Part shown: positions 1 through 6,476 of the stretch, piece after piece
How positions within the stretch are numbered: the first letter of the stretch is position 1
How the letters are laid out: every line of letters starts with the position of its first letter
Assembly: GCA_900317375.1 (NCBI GenBank)
Contig: ONGJ01000012.1
Coordinates: 1-37,108, forward strand
Reading direction: 5' to 3'
DNA length: 37,108 nt
Origin: an uncultured Eubacteriales bacterium
Lineage (GTDB): Bacteria > Bacillota > Clostridia > Oscillospirales > Oscillospiraceae
Made by a program: the position numbers and the translations under genes
Notes under the pieces: generated by a model
The model's input: only the letters and a program-made list of their open reading frames with translations
The model's database searches: none
Told to the model about the DNA's origin: nothing

Positions 1-1
1 C

Positions 2-844
2 ATCTTCCGCGAGCTTCTCGAGAAGAAATACGGCTCAGATGCCGACAAACACATCTTCGCCACCACCGACGCCCGGCGCGGCGTGCTGAAATCCCTGGCC
101 GATCAGAACGGCTGGGAGAGCTTTGTGGTGCCCGACGATGTCGGGGGCCGCTTCAGCGTGTTCTCCGCCGTCGGCCTGCTGCCGATGGCCGTTGCAGGCA
201 TCGACGTCCGCCGCGTGATTACCGCCGCCATCCGCGAGTTTGAGGCGCTGGATCTGCGCAGCCCGGAAAACCCGGCCTGGCAGTACGCCGCCGCCCGGCA
301 GAATCTCTACAGCAAGGGCTATGACGTAGAGATCCTCGGATGCTACGAACCCAGCTTCCGCTTCATGGCGGAGTGGTGGAAACAGCTTTACGGCGAGAGC
401 GAGGGCAAGGACAACAAGGGCATTCTGCCCGCCTCGGTCGAGTTTACGGCCGATCTGCACTCCATGGGCCAGTACATCCAGCAGGGTCCGCGCAACCTGA
501 TGGAATCCATAGTCCGCTTCAACAAATCCCGCCATTCCTATCTCGTCCCCGAATCGGACGACAATGCGGACGGGCTGGACTATATTGCCGGACGGGATCT
601 GGCAGAGATCTGCATGGTGGCTGCCGACGCCGTCCGGGAAGCGCATATTGACGGCGGCGTGCCGAACATCGTCATCAACTGCTGTGCACGGGATGAGGAA
701 GGCCTTGCCGAGCTCGTCGGCTTCTTCGAGCTGTCCTGCGCCCTCTCCGGCTACATGTCCGGCGTCAATCCCTTTGACCAGCCCGGTGTTGAGGCTTACA
801 AGAAGAACATGTTCCGCATGCTGGGCAAGCCCGGCGCTGTCTGA
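2..844 (+). CDS. pgi: Glucose-6-phosphate isomerase, C-terminal part (5' end outside window)
   Basis: Interconverts glucose-6-phosphate and fructose-6-phosphate in cytosolic glycolysis. The reading frame is open from base 2, so the N-terminal part lies outside the window; about 280 residues are visible. Family landmarks include the sugar-isomerase segment GGRFSVFSAVGLLPMAVAG near the start of the visible part and the strongly conserved closing segment NPFDQPGVEAYKKNMF followed by LGKPG. The distance from these motifs to the stop agrees with the roughly 450-residue Firmicute form of the enzyme. The stop is followed after 27 bases by a strong hairpin terminator shared with the convergent lipoprotein gene. 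Nothing unusual is seen in the visible part, and the assignment is secure. Confidence 0.96.
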   Translation: MFRELLEKKYGSDADKHIFATTDARRGVLKSLADQNGWESFVVPDDVGGRFSVFSAVGLLPMAVAGIDVRRVITAAIREFEALDLRSPENPAWQYAAARQNLYSKGYDVEILGCYEPSFRFMAEWWKQLYGESEGKDNKGILPASVEFTADLHSMGQYIQQGPRNLMESIVRFNKSRHSYLVPESDDNADGLDYIAGRDLAEICMVAADAVREAHIDGGVPNIVINCCARDEEGLAELVGFFELSCALSGYMSGVNPFDQPGVEAYKKNMFRMLGKPGAV

Positions 845-871
845 ACCCATCCGGCAGCGAAGGCCCGAATA

Positions 872-903
872 CGAAAACGGCACCCTTCGGGGTGCCGTTT
901 TCG
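872..903. terminator. Bidirectional intrinsic terminator between pgi and the lipoprotein gene
   Basis: A 14-bp perfect stem (872-885 with 890-903) is closed by a TTCG tetraloop. The outer arms carry A4 on the left and T4 on the right, so both strands read a U-rich end. The stop codon of the minus-strand lipoprotein gene lies directly against it (904-906). Confidence 0.9.
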
Positions 904-1887
904 TTATGCCGCGGGGCTGACCGCCGGTGACGGGGCCGCTGTCGCCGGGGTCGTTGAAGCGGTGCCCGGGGTGCCGGGTCTGGCGCTGCCTGTCCCGGAT
1001 TTTGCGGATGCCGCTTTTTCCCGCTCTTCCGCTTCCTTCTGTTCGGCGGCAAAGGGATCCTTCACCTGTCCGTAGGCAGTGCCGGTTTCGCCTTCCAGTT
1101 CCTGCTGGCTGCGGTAAAAATAACTGGACACGGTCCCGCCGTTGAGCTCTTCCACCCAGTAGTGCAGCTTATACTCCATCTCCGGGTCACAGAGCCACTG
1201 GTTTCCGTCCTCATCCAGGATAACCACCCAGCCATGGGGGTCCTCCATGGCGCTGAACACACCGCCGACAGCGTAAGCCTGATAGCCCAGGCCGCGTGCC
1301 AGCGCGCAGAACTGCGCCGCAAAGTAATAACAGTTGCCGTGCCCTTCCTCGAGGGCCTCGGTGGCGATCTCCACCATCCAGCCGTCCTTGCCGTGAGCAG
1401 GCTGATAGGTCATCTCGTGATTGCCATAGCCCACGTACTGGATGTTGTCACGGGTATAATCGTACATGGCCTCCAGTTTTTCCATACGGGTCATGCTGTC
1501 TTTGGTATTCTCGCTGATCACGTCGGCCACGAGCCTGTCCAGCTTTTTCGAGCCGCTGGTGTATCTGCCGTCCCTGCCGAAATACAGCACGCCGATCCAG
1601 CAGTCGGTTTTCAGGTTCCCCTCTTCGTCGATGGCATACAGATAGCCGTCTTCCCAGACAAAGCCGTCCTGTGCCTCTTTCAGACGCTGCTGCCGGGCTT
1701 CCTCCTCAGGGTCCGGGGTCGGCGCGGGCGTCGGGGTGGGAGAAGGGCTCGGAGAAGGCGAAACGGCCTCCCTCTGCTTCGGGGAGGCGGGAGGGTCGGG
1801 CTCCGTTTTCAGTGCCGCCGTTCCGCAGCCGGAAAACACCGTCAGGAAAACGAGGAGACACAGAAGCTGTGCCAGTCGCTTTTTCAT
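904..1887 (-). CDS. Transglutaminase-like domain lipoprotein
   Basis: Predicted surface lipoprotein of 327 residues. A hydrophobic signal sequence ends in a lipobox VFSGC with the lipidated cysteine at position 21. A low-complexity Pro/Ser/Thr linker follows (about 42-60), then a region of unknown type, then a transglutaminase-like core with the expected Cys-His-Asp order: C186 in [10 protein letters not shown]218 in DPHGWV and D234 in CDPEME. The C-terminal tail (about 285-327) is Ala/Pro/Thr-rich and probably disordered. The triad suggests a papain-like peptidase or acyl-transfer fold acting outside the membrane; the substrate cannot be inferred. The start overlaps the glyA stop by four bases (ATGA), so the two genes are probably translationally coupled even though no functional link is evident. 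Confidence 0.85.
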   Translation of the reverse strand: MKKRLAQLLCLLVFLTVFSGCGTAALKTEPDPPASPKQREAVSPSPSPSPTPTPAPTPDPEEEARQQRLKEAQDGFVWEDGYLYAIDEEGNLKTDCWIGVLYFGRDGRYTSGSKKLDRLVADVISENTKDSMTRMEKLEAMYDYTRDNIQYVGYGNHEMTYQPAHGKDGWMVEIATEALEEGHGNCYYFAAQFCALARGLGYQAYAVGGVFSAMEDPHGWVVILDEDGNQWLCDPEMEYKLHYWVEELNGGTVSSYFYRSQQELEGETGTAYGQVKDPFAAEQKEAEEREKAASAKSGTGSARPGTPGTASTTPATAAPSPAVSPAA

Positions 1888-3125
1888 AGATCAGGATAGA
1901 GCGGGAAGCGGCCGCAGAGCGCAAGAACCTGTTCCTTCACCTCGTTGACGGCGCTCTCACCCTCGCGGGTCAGGCGGCCGATCAGGTGACCGATCAGACG
2001 CATGTCGTCCTCCTTCATGCCGCGGGTGGTGCAGGCCGGCGAGCCGAAGCGGACGCCGCTGGTCTGCTTGACGGGAAGCGTGTCAAAGGGGATCGCGTTC
2101 TTGTTGGCGGTGATGTTGGCCGCATCCAGCAGCAGCTGGACCTCGTAACCGGTCCTGCCCAGCGCCGTGACGTCCGCCAGCATCAGATGGTTGTCGGTTC
2201 CGCCGGTAACCAGGCGGATGCCCTCTTCCTGCAGGGCGGCGGCAAGGGCGGCGGCATTCTTCACGACCTGTTCCTGATACTGCCGGAACGCAGGCGTCAG
2301 CGCTTCGTTCAGGGCCACGGCCTTGGCCGCGATCACGTGCATCAGCGGGCCGCCCTGTGTACCGGGGAAGACGGCGCTGTCAATCTTTTTGGCGAGCTCT
2401 TCCTTGCAGAGGATCATGGCACCGCGCGGGCCGCGCAGAGTCTTGTGGGTGGTGGTGGTGACAACATGGGCATAGGGCACCGGGCTCGGATGCACGCCGG
2501 CGGCAATGAGACCGGCGATGTGGGCCATGTCGACCATCAGGTAGGCGCCGACCGAATCGGCGATCTCACGCATGCGCTTGAAGTCGATGAAGCGGGGGTA
2601 GGCGCTGGCGCCGGCGATGATCAGCTTCGGACGGACCTGCTCTGCCTTTTCGGCAACGGCGTCATAGTCGATCCGCTCGGTCTCACGGCTGACGCCGTAG
2701 GACTCGGCGTGGTAATACTTGCCGGAAACCGAGGCCTTTGACCCGTGGGTCAGATGCCCGCCGTCCGAGAGGCTCATGCCCAGAATCGTATCGCCCGGCT
2801 GCAGGAGCGCGACATACACGGCCACGTTCGCCTGGGAGCCGGCATGCGGCTGGACATTGACGTGCTCGGCACCGTAGAGGCGTTTGGCGCGGTCAATGGC
2901 AATGCGCTCGACCTCGTCGACATAGTCGCAGCCCCCATAGTAGCGGGCGCCGGGATAGCCCTCGGCATATTTGTTCGTCAGATGGCTGCCCATGGCCTCC
3001 ATCACAGCCTCGCTGACGAAATTCTCGGAAGCGATCAGCTCGATATGATCGCGCTGACGGCGCAGCTCGCGTATCATCGCTCCGTAAACTTCAGGATCGC
3101 TGGCCTGGATATTCTTGTAGTTCAT
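1884..3125 (-). CDS. glyA: Serine hydroxymethyltransferase
   Basis: PLP enzyme that converts serine plus tetrahydrofolate to glycine plus 5,10-methylene-THF, the main entry of one-carbon units. The 413 residues match the bacterial family length. Visible motifs are the N-terminal segment [11 protein letters not shown], the folate/PLP segment [10 protein letters not shown], and the PLP-lysine motif [15 protein letters not shown] with K228. The start is set by a G-rich Shine-Dalgarno a few bases upstream of ATG and by a good sigma-A promoter 40-70 bases upstream. It is the first gene of a two-gene operon with the lipoprotein. The neighbouring folT-fchA operon works with the same cofactor, although it is transcribed separately. 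Confidence 0.97.
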   Translation of the reverse strand: MNYKNIQASDPEVYGAMIRELRRQRDHIELIASENFVSEAVMEAMGSHLTNKYAEGYPGARYYGGCDYVDEVERIAIDRAKRLYGAEHVNVQPHAGSQANVAVYVALLQPGDTILGMSLSDGGHLTHGSKASVSGKYYHAESYGVSRETERIDYDAVAEKAEQVRPKLIIAGASAYPRFIDFKRMREIADSVGAYLMVDMAHIAGLIAAGVHPSPVPYAHVVTTTTHKTLRGPRGAMILCKEELAKKIDSAVFPGTQGGPLMHVIAAKAVALNEALTPAFRQYQEQVVKNAAALAAALQEEGIRLVTGGTDNHLMLADVTALGRTGYEVQLLLDAANITANKNAIPFDTLPVKQTSGVRFGSPACTTRGMKEDDMRLIGHLIGRLTREGESAVNEVKEQVLALCGRFPLYPDL

Positions 3126-3163
3126 GGGAAACGCCCCCCGTCGGTTTTCAAAAGAATCAAGGT

Positions 3164-3192
3164 ATTATACCTTGTTTGCCGGGGTCTGACAA
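3164..3192 (-). promoter_or_regulatory. Sigma-A promoter for glyA
   Basis: On the minus strand TTGTCA (3187-3192) and TATAAT (3164-3169) are separated by 17 bases. This is close to consensus, with the transcript running into glyA. Confidence 0.75.
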
Positions 3193-3215
3193 TGGGTAGA
3201 ATCAACGAATATTCC

Positions 3216-3244
3216 TTGCTTACAGCCCGGAAAGATAGTATAAT
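3216..3244 (+). promoter_or_regulatory. Sigma-A promoter for the EEP-family gene
   Basis: TTGCTT (3216-3221) and TATAAT (3239-3244) are separated by 17 bases, about 33 bases before the GTG start of the downstream gene. It is arranged divergently from the glyA promoter, with the two -35 boxes only 23 bases apart. Confidence 0.7.
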
Positions 3245-3277
3245 CATCGTATACTACCATGAAACGGAGGGATTGGG

Positions 3278-4324
3278 GTGAAAAAGCTGCTGAAGGTCCT
3301 GCTGATCCTGCTGCTGCTCGTTGTCCTTGCGCTGGGCGGTCTGCTGGCCTTTCTGAGCGTTGCGGAATATAAGCCCGAAGCAGTTGAACCTGTGGAGATC
3401 AAAGGCGCGGGCACCGGTGCGGTCCCCGCTCAGAATCTGCGTATCCTGTGCTGGAACATCGGCTACGGCGGGCTCGGCGCAGCGGAGGATTTCTTCATGG
3501 ACGGCGGCACCCATGCCCGGCCCGACAGCCCCGAGACCGTAAGCCGCTATCTGGAAGGCATTCGGCGCAGCATTGACGCAGACCGGCCGGATCTGGTCAT
3601 GCTGCAGGAGGTGGACTGTGACTCCTCCCGCACCTACAGCATTGACGAGACCGAGGTCCTTTCCAGGAGCACTTCGGCCTTCGCGCTGAACTATTCCTGC
3701 CCCTTCGTACCGGTTCCCTTCCCGCCCATGGGAAAGGTTCACGCCGGGCAGCAGACAACCGCCGATTATGAGATCCGCAGCGCCGAGCGCATCGCGCTTC
3801 CCTGCCCCTTTTCATGGCCGCTGAGAACTGCGAACCTCAAGCGCTGTCTGCTGGTGACCCGTATGCCCGTTCAGGACAGCGAGAAGGAGCTGGTTCTCGT
3901 CAACCTGCACCTGGAGGCCTACGATGACGGGGAGGGACGGGTCGCTCAGACCAGGCAGCTGACGGACCTGCTGCAGAAGGAATACCTGAACGGCAACTAT
4001 GTCATCGCGGGCGGTGACTTCAACCAGCTTTTCCCCGGCAGTCTGGCTGTCTGGCCGCACAATCGCCCCGAAAACTGGCTTCCGAACCAGCTGGAACCCG
4101 AATCGCTGCCGGCGGGCTTCCGCTATGCAGCCGACCTCTCGGTGCCGAGCTGCCGGCTGCTGGACCGGCCCTATGACCCGGCGGACACCGAAAACAACCA
4201 GTACTATGTGATCGACGGCTTCATTGTCTCGCCGAACGTGACGGTCAGCACGGTGGAGACCCTGGATCTCGGTTTTCAGAACGCCGACCACAACCCGGTC
4301 TGCATCACGGTCAGCCTGGCATAA
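3278..4324 (+). CDS. Membrane-anchored endonuclease/exonuclease/phosphatase-family hydrolase
   Basis: A protein of 348 residues with one N-terminal transmembrane helix (about 4-28) and an extracellular EEP-fold domain. Family signatures are present in order: LCWNIGYGG with N60, VMLQEVD with the metal-binding E111, the internal LVNLHLEAY, GGDFNQLF with the catalytic Asp-Asn pair, and a closing NADHNPV with the terminal Asp-His. These indicate a divalent-metal-dependent phosphodiesterase or phosphatase. The substrate could be nucleic acid, sphingomyelin-like lipid or a phosphoinositide, and is not decidable here. The start is GTG, chosen because GGAGGG at 3266-3271 sits six bases upstream and a consensus promoter precedes it. 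It is a single-gene unit ending in a strong terminator. Confidence 0.85.
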   Translation: MKKLLKVLLILLLLVVLALGGLLAFLSVAEYKPEAVEPVEIKGAGTGAVPAQNLRILCWNIGYGGLGAAEDFFMDGGTHARPDSPETVSRYLEGIRRSIDADRPDLVMLQEVDCDSSRTYSIDETEVLSRSTSAFALNYSCPFVPVPFPPMGKVHAGQQTTADYEIRSAERIALPCPFSWPLRTANLKRCLLVTRMPVQDSEKELVLVNLHLEAYDDGEGRVAQTRQLTDLLQKEYLNGNYVIAGGDFNQLFPGSLAVWPHNRPENWLPNQLEPESLPAGFRYAADLSVPSCRLLDRPYDPADTENNQYYVIDGFIVSPNVTVSTVETLDLGFQNADHNPVCITVSLA

Positions 4325-4345
4325 AGCAGCACCCCTCCCTTTCAG

Positions 4346-4387
4346 CAGCAGAACCCTTCGGTCTTCGCCGAAGGGTTCTGCTGTTTT
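4346..4387 (+). terminator. Intrinsic terminator after the EEP-family gene
   Basis: A 16-bp perfect stem (4346-4361 with 4368-4383) with a six-base loop is followed by TTTT. Confidence 0.9.
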
Positions 4388-4450
4388 CGCTACGCGTGAT
4401 AGCCGGAAGAGGCGGTCCGGCCGCCGCCCGGAATACAACAAAGAAAACAC

Positions 4451-4479
4451 TTGACAACGGCCGCTCTTTCCTTTATATA
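4451..4479 (+). promoter_or_regulatory. Promoter of the folT operon
   Basis: A perfect TTGACA (4451-4456) and TATATA (4474-4479) are separated by 17 bases. The expected transcription start falls just before the riboswitch aptamer. Confidence 0.8.
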
Positions 4480-4487
4480 GAAGCTGT

Positions 4488-4580
4488 CAGAGTAGAACAG
4501 GCGCGTCAAGTGCTGCCGGATGGGAGGTCGCCGGCAGACGAAGGGTTTCCTGCCCGCGATACCTGTTTGCATCCGCTGCC
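4488..4580 (+). promoter_or_regulatory. Tetrahydrofolate (THF-I) riboswitch aptamer
   Basis: The sequence matches the THF riboswitch pattern: AGAGTAGAACAGG at the 5' side, GCGTCAAGTG, a P3 stem CTGCCGG/CCGGCAG (4513-4519 with 4531-4537) enclosing a loop with GATGGGAGGTCG, ACGAAGGG, and the 3' element TTTGCATCCGCT. The long-range stem AACAGG/CCTGTT (4496-4501 with 4562-4567) is preserved. Its position between a consensus promoter and folT fits the known role of this class, in which THF binding lowers expression of folate uptake genes. The outermost P1 pairing is short here, so the exact ends are approximate. Confidence 0.92.
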
Positions 4581-4598
4581 ACCTGAGGGGCTTTTTCG

Positions 4599-4638
4599 CT
4601 CCTTTCGTGGCACTCCGTCACGAAAGGAGTGCTTTTTT
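4599..4638 (+). terminator. Riboswitch-controlled terminator that also hides the folT Shine-Dalgarno
   Basis: An 11-bp perfect stem (4599-4609 with 4619-4629) is followed closely by T6 (4633-4638), and the folT ATG begins at the next base. The right arm contains AAGGAG, the only plausible Shine-Dalgarno for folT. A second, competing 7-bp hairpin, GCACTCC (4610-4616) with GGAGTGC (4626-4632), uses the same Shine-Dalgarno and abuts the T-run directly. Either fold blocks both transcription and translation. Confidence 0.85.
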
Positions 4639-5154
4639 ATGTCCGGTTTCCGCTTCAGTACAAGAACGCTTACGACCCTCGCGATGCTCACCGCCCTTGA
4701 GATTGTCCTGTCCCGCTTTCTCTCTCTCAATGCCTGGAACATCAAGATCGGCTTTAATTTTGTGCCGGTCGTGGCCGCAGCCATTCTTTACGGCCCCATC
4801 GGGGCGGGGCTTGTCGCCGCTCTCGGCGACTTTCTCGGCGCCCTTCTGTTCCCCATCGGGACCTATTTCCCCGGTTTTACGCTGACGGCCTTCCTGACCG
4901 GCTGTGTTTACGGCTTTTTCCTGTATAAGGAACAAAACTGGCCCCGGATCATCGCCGCTGTCGGCATCAACCAGCTGATTCTCAGTCTGTTTCTCAATAC
5001 GCTCTGGATTTCGATTCTCTACGGGTCTCCTTACGGGCCTCTGCTGGCAACGCGGCTTGTCCAGTGCCTCATTCTTACGGCCGTTCAGCTGATTGGCATC
5101 CCGCTGATCGCAAAGGGGCTGAGCCATACTGTGCGAAAGGGCAGAACATCATGA
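4639..5154 (+). CDS. folT: Folate ECF transporter S component
   Basis: A substrate-binding membrane subunit of 171 residues for an energy-coupling-factor transporter; it would use the shared EcfA/EcfA'/EcfT module, which is not in this window. It has the usual S-component length and about six hydrophobic segments. Family features are the N-terminal RTLTTLAMLTALEIVLSRF, the NIKIGFNFVPV segment and the GPIGAGLVAALGDFLGALLFP turn. The ATG lies directly after the T-run of the riboswitch terminator. The longer upstream frame was rejected because it would translate through the aptamer. THF riboswitch control supports folate as the ligand. Its stop overlaps the next start as ATGA. Confidence 0.93.
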   Translation: MSGFRFSTRTLTTLAMLTALEIVLSRFLSLNAWNIKIGFNFVPVVAAAILYGPIGAGLVAALGDFLGALLFPIGTYFPGFTLTAFLTGCVYGFFLYKEQNWPRIIAAVGINQLILSLFLNTLWISILYGSPYGPLLATRLVQCLILTAVQLIGIPLIAKGLSHTVRKGRTS

Positions 5155-5786
5155 AAGAGCAACTGATTCATCAAAGCTGCAGAGAGTTCTCCGAGGCGCT
5201 TGCCTCCAAAGCCCCGGTCCCCGGCGGCGGGGGCGCAGCTGCTCTGATCGGCGCCCTTGCCGCAGCGCTCGGAAGCATGGCGGTCAATCTCAGCCTCGGG
5301 AAAAAGGACTTTCTTCTCTTCGAGGCGGACCACCGGCGGATGCTGCGGGAAGCCGATTCCCTTCGCCGGCGTTTTCTGTCGCTGACGGAGGAAGATGCGG
5401 CCGCCTTCGAGCCGCTCTCCCGGGCCTATTCCATGCCGAAAAACAGCCCCGACTATGCCGGGGTCATGGCTTCGGCGACACTGCGGGCGGCGGAAGCGCC
5501 TTTGGAAATGATGCGCTGCTGCTGCCGGCTGATCGCGCTGCTGGAGGAGCTTCGGGAGAAGGCCAGTCCGCTGCTGCTGTCGGATGTCGGCTGTGCCTCC
5601 GAGGCAGCCCGCTCGGCGCTGACCTGCGCCGCCATGAACGTTTTTGCAAACACCCGCATGCTGCCGGATAACGGCAAAGCACAGGATCTGGCCGCGCAGG
5701 CCGAAAGCATGCTCTCGGAATACATCCCCAGGGCGCAGGCAGTGTCCGATTCCGTCATGGGCTGTCTGAGGGAGCCGAAAACATGA
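5151..5786 (+). CDS. fchA: Methenyltetrahydrofolate cyclohydrolase / formiminotransferase-cyclodeaminase family protein
   Basis: A protein of 211 residues equal in size to the cyclodeaminase (C-terminal) domain of formiminotransferase-cyclodeaminase. Such stand-alone forms in Clostridia act as 5,10-methenyl-THF cyclohydrolase (FchA) or as formimino-THF cyclodeaminase. The family signature APVPGGGGAAALIGALAAALG lies at about residues 18-38, followed by the LSLGKKDF segment; the rest is helical and Ala-rich as expected. ATG overlaps the folT stop, so it is translated as part of the riboswitch operon. The neighbouring formate-type channel favours the cyclohydrolase role, linking formate and C1-folates. 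Cyclodeaminase activity would normally be accompanied by histidine or purine degradation genes, which are absent here. Confidence 0.88.
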   Translation: MKEQLIHQSCREFSEALASKAPVPGGGGAAALIGALAAALGSMAVNLSLGKKDFLLFEADHRRMLREADSLRRRFLSLTEEDAAAFEPLSRAYSMPKNSPDYAGVMASATLRAAEAPLEMMRCCCRLIALLEELREKASPLLLSDVGCASEAARSALTCAAMNVFANTRMLPDNGKAQDLAAQAESMLSEYIPRAQAVSDSVMGCLREPKT

Positions 5787-6412
5787 AAAAACTGTCTCTG
5801 TTTCTCTCCGCCCTTCTCGCCGGGATGAGCGTCGGTTTCGGCGGGCTGGTCTTTCTGTCGGCAGAAAACCGGGTCATCGGTGCCGCGCTGTTTACCGTCG
5901 GCCTGTTCTGCATCTGCACCTTCGGCTTTCACCTGTTTACCGGGAAGGTCTGCTATGTCTTTCAGAATGACCGCGCCTATGCGCTGGATCTGCCTCTGAT
6001 CTGGCTGGGGAATGCGGCCGGAACCGGGGTCATGGCCCTTCTCGCCTTTCTGACGCGAAACGCCGCCTCCCTGCAGGAACGGGCGGCGGCGCTCTGTCAG
6101 ATCAAGCTGAACGACAGCCTGCTCAGCCTGTTTTTTCTGGGGCTGCTCTGCAACATGTTTATCTACATCGCCGTAGAGGGATACAGAAACAACCCCCACG
6201 AGCTCGGGAAGTATCTCTCGCTGTTTTTCGGCGTGATGGGCTTTATCCTTGCCGGCACCGAGCACTGCGTGGCCGATCTGTTTTATTTCTGGATGGCGGG
6301 CGCCTGGTCCGGCCGGGCGATCCTCTGCATTCTGACCATCAGCCTCGGAAACGCCGTCGGCGGGGTACTGCTGCCGCTTCTGCGCAGCGCCGTCTCAAAA
6401 ACGGCAGCCTGA
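5783..6412 (+). CDS. Formate/nitrite transporter (FNT) family channel
   Basis: An integral membrane protein of 209 residues with about six hydrophobic segments. The N-terminal AGMSVGFGGLVFLS, the segment CTFGFHLFTGKV (compare ELFTGN of FocA) and the later GAGAWSGRAI-like region place it in the formate/nitrite/hydrosulfide channel family, although it is shorter than the typical 250-280 residues. It would move formate or another small monovalent anion across the membrane. It is the last gene of the folT-fchA operon (ATGA overlap), which argues for formate as the physiological solute because formate feeds the THF pathway. The short length and divergence from FocA leave hydrosulfide or nitrite as alternatives. 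Confidence 0.8.
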   Translation: MKKLSLFLSALLAGMSVGFGGLVFLSAENRVIGAALFTVGLFCICTFGFHLFTGKVCYVFQNDRAYALDLPLIWLGNAAGTGVMALLAFLTRNAASLQERAAALCQIKLNDSLLSLFFLGLLCNMFIYIAVEGYRNNPHELGKYLSLFFGVMGFILAGTEHCVADLFYFWMAGAWSGRAILCILTISLGNAVGGVLLPLLRSAVSKTAA

Positions 6413-6436
6413 AAAACCATCTTCACCCGACTGCCA

Positions 6437-6468
6437 CAGAGCCCGGCCGTTTCAGCGGCCGGGCTCTG
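6437..6468. terminator. Convergent terminator between the FNT gene and the GH31 gene
   Basis: A 13-bp perfect GC-rich stem (6437-6449 with 6456-6468) with a six-base loop. The plus-strand side continues with a T-rich stretch; the minus-strand side is less T-rich. Confidence 0.8.
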
Positions 6469-6476
6469 TATTCTTT

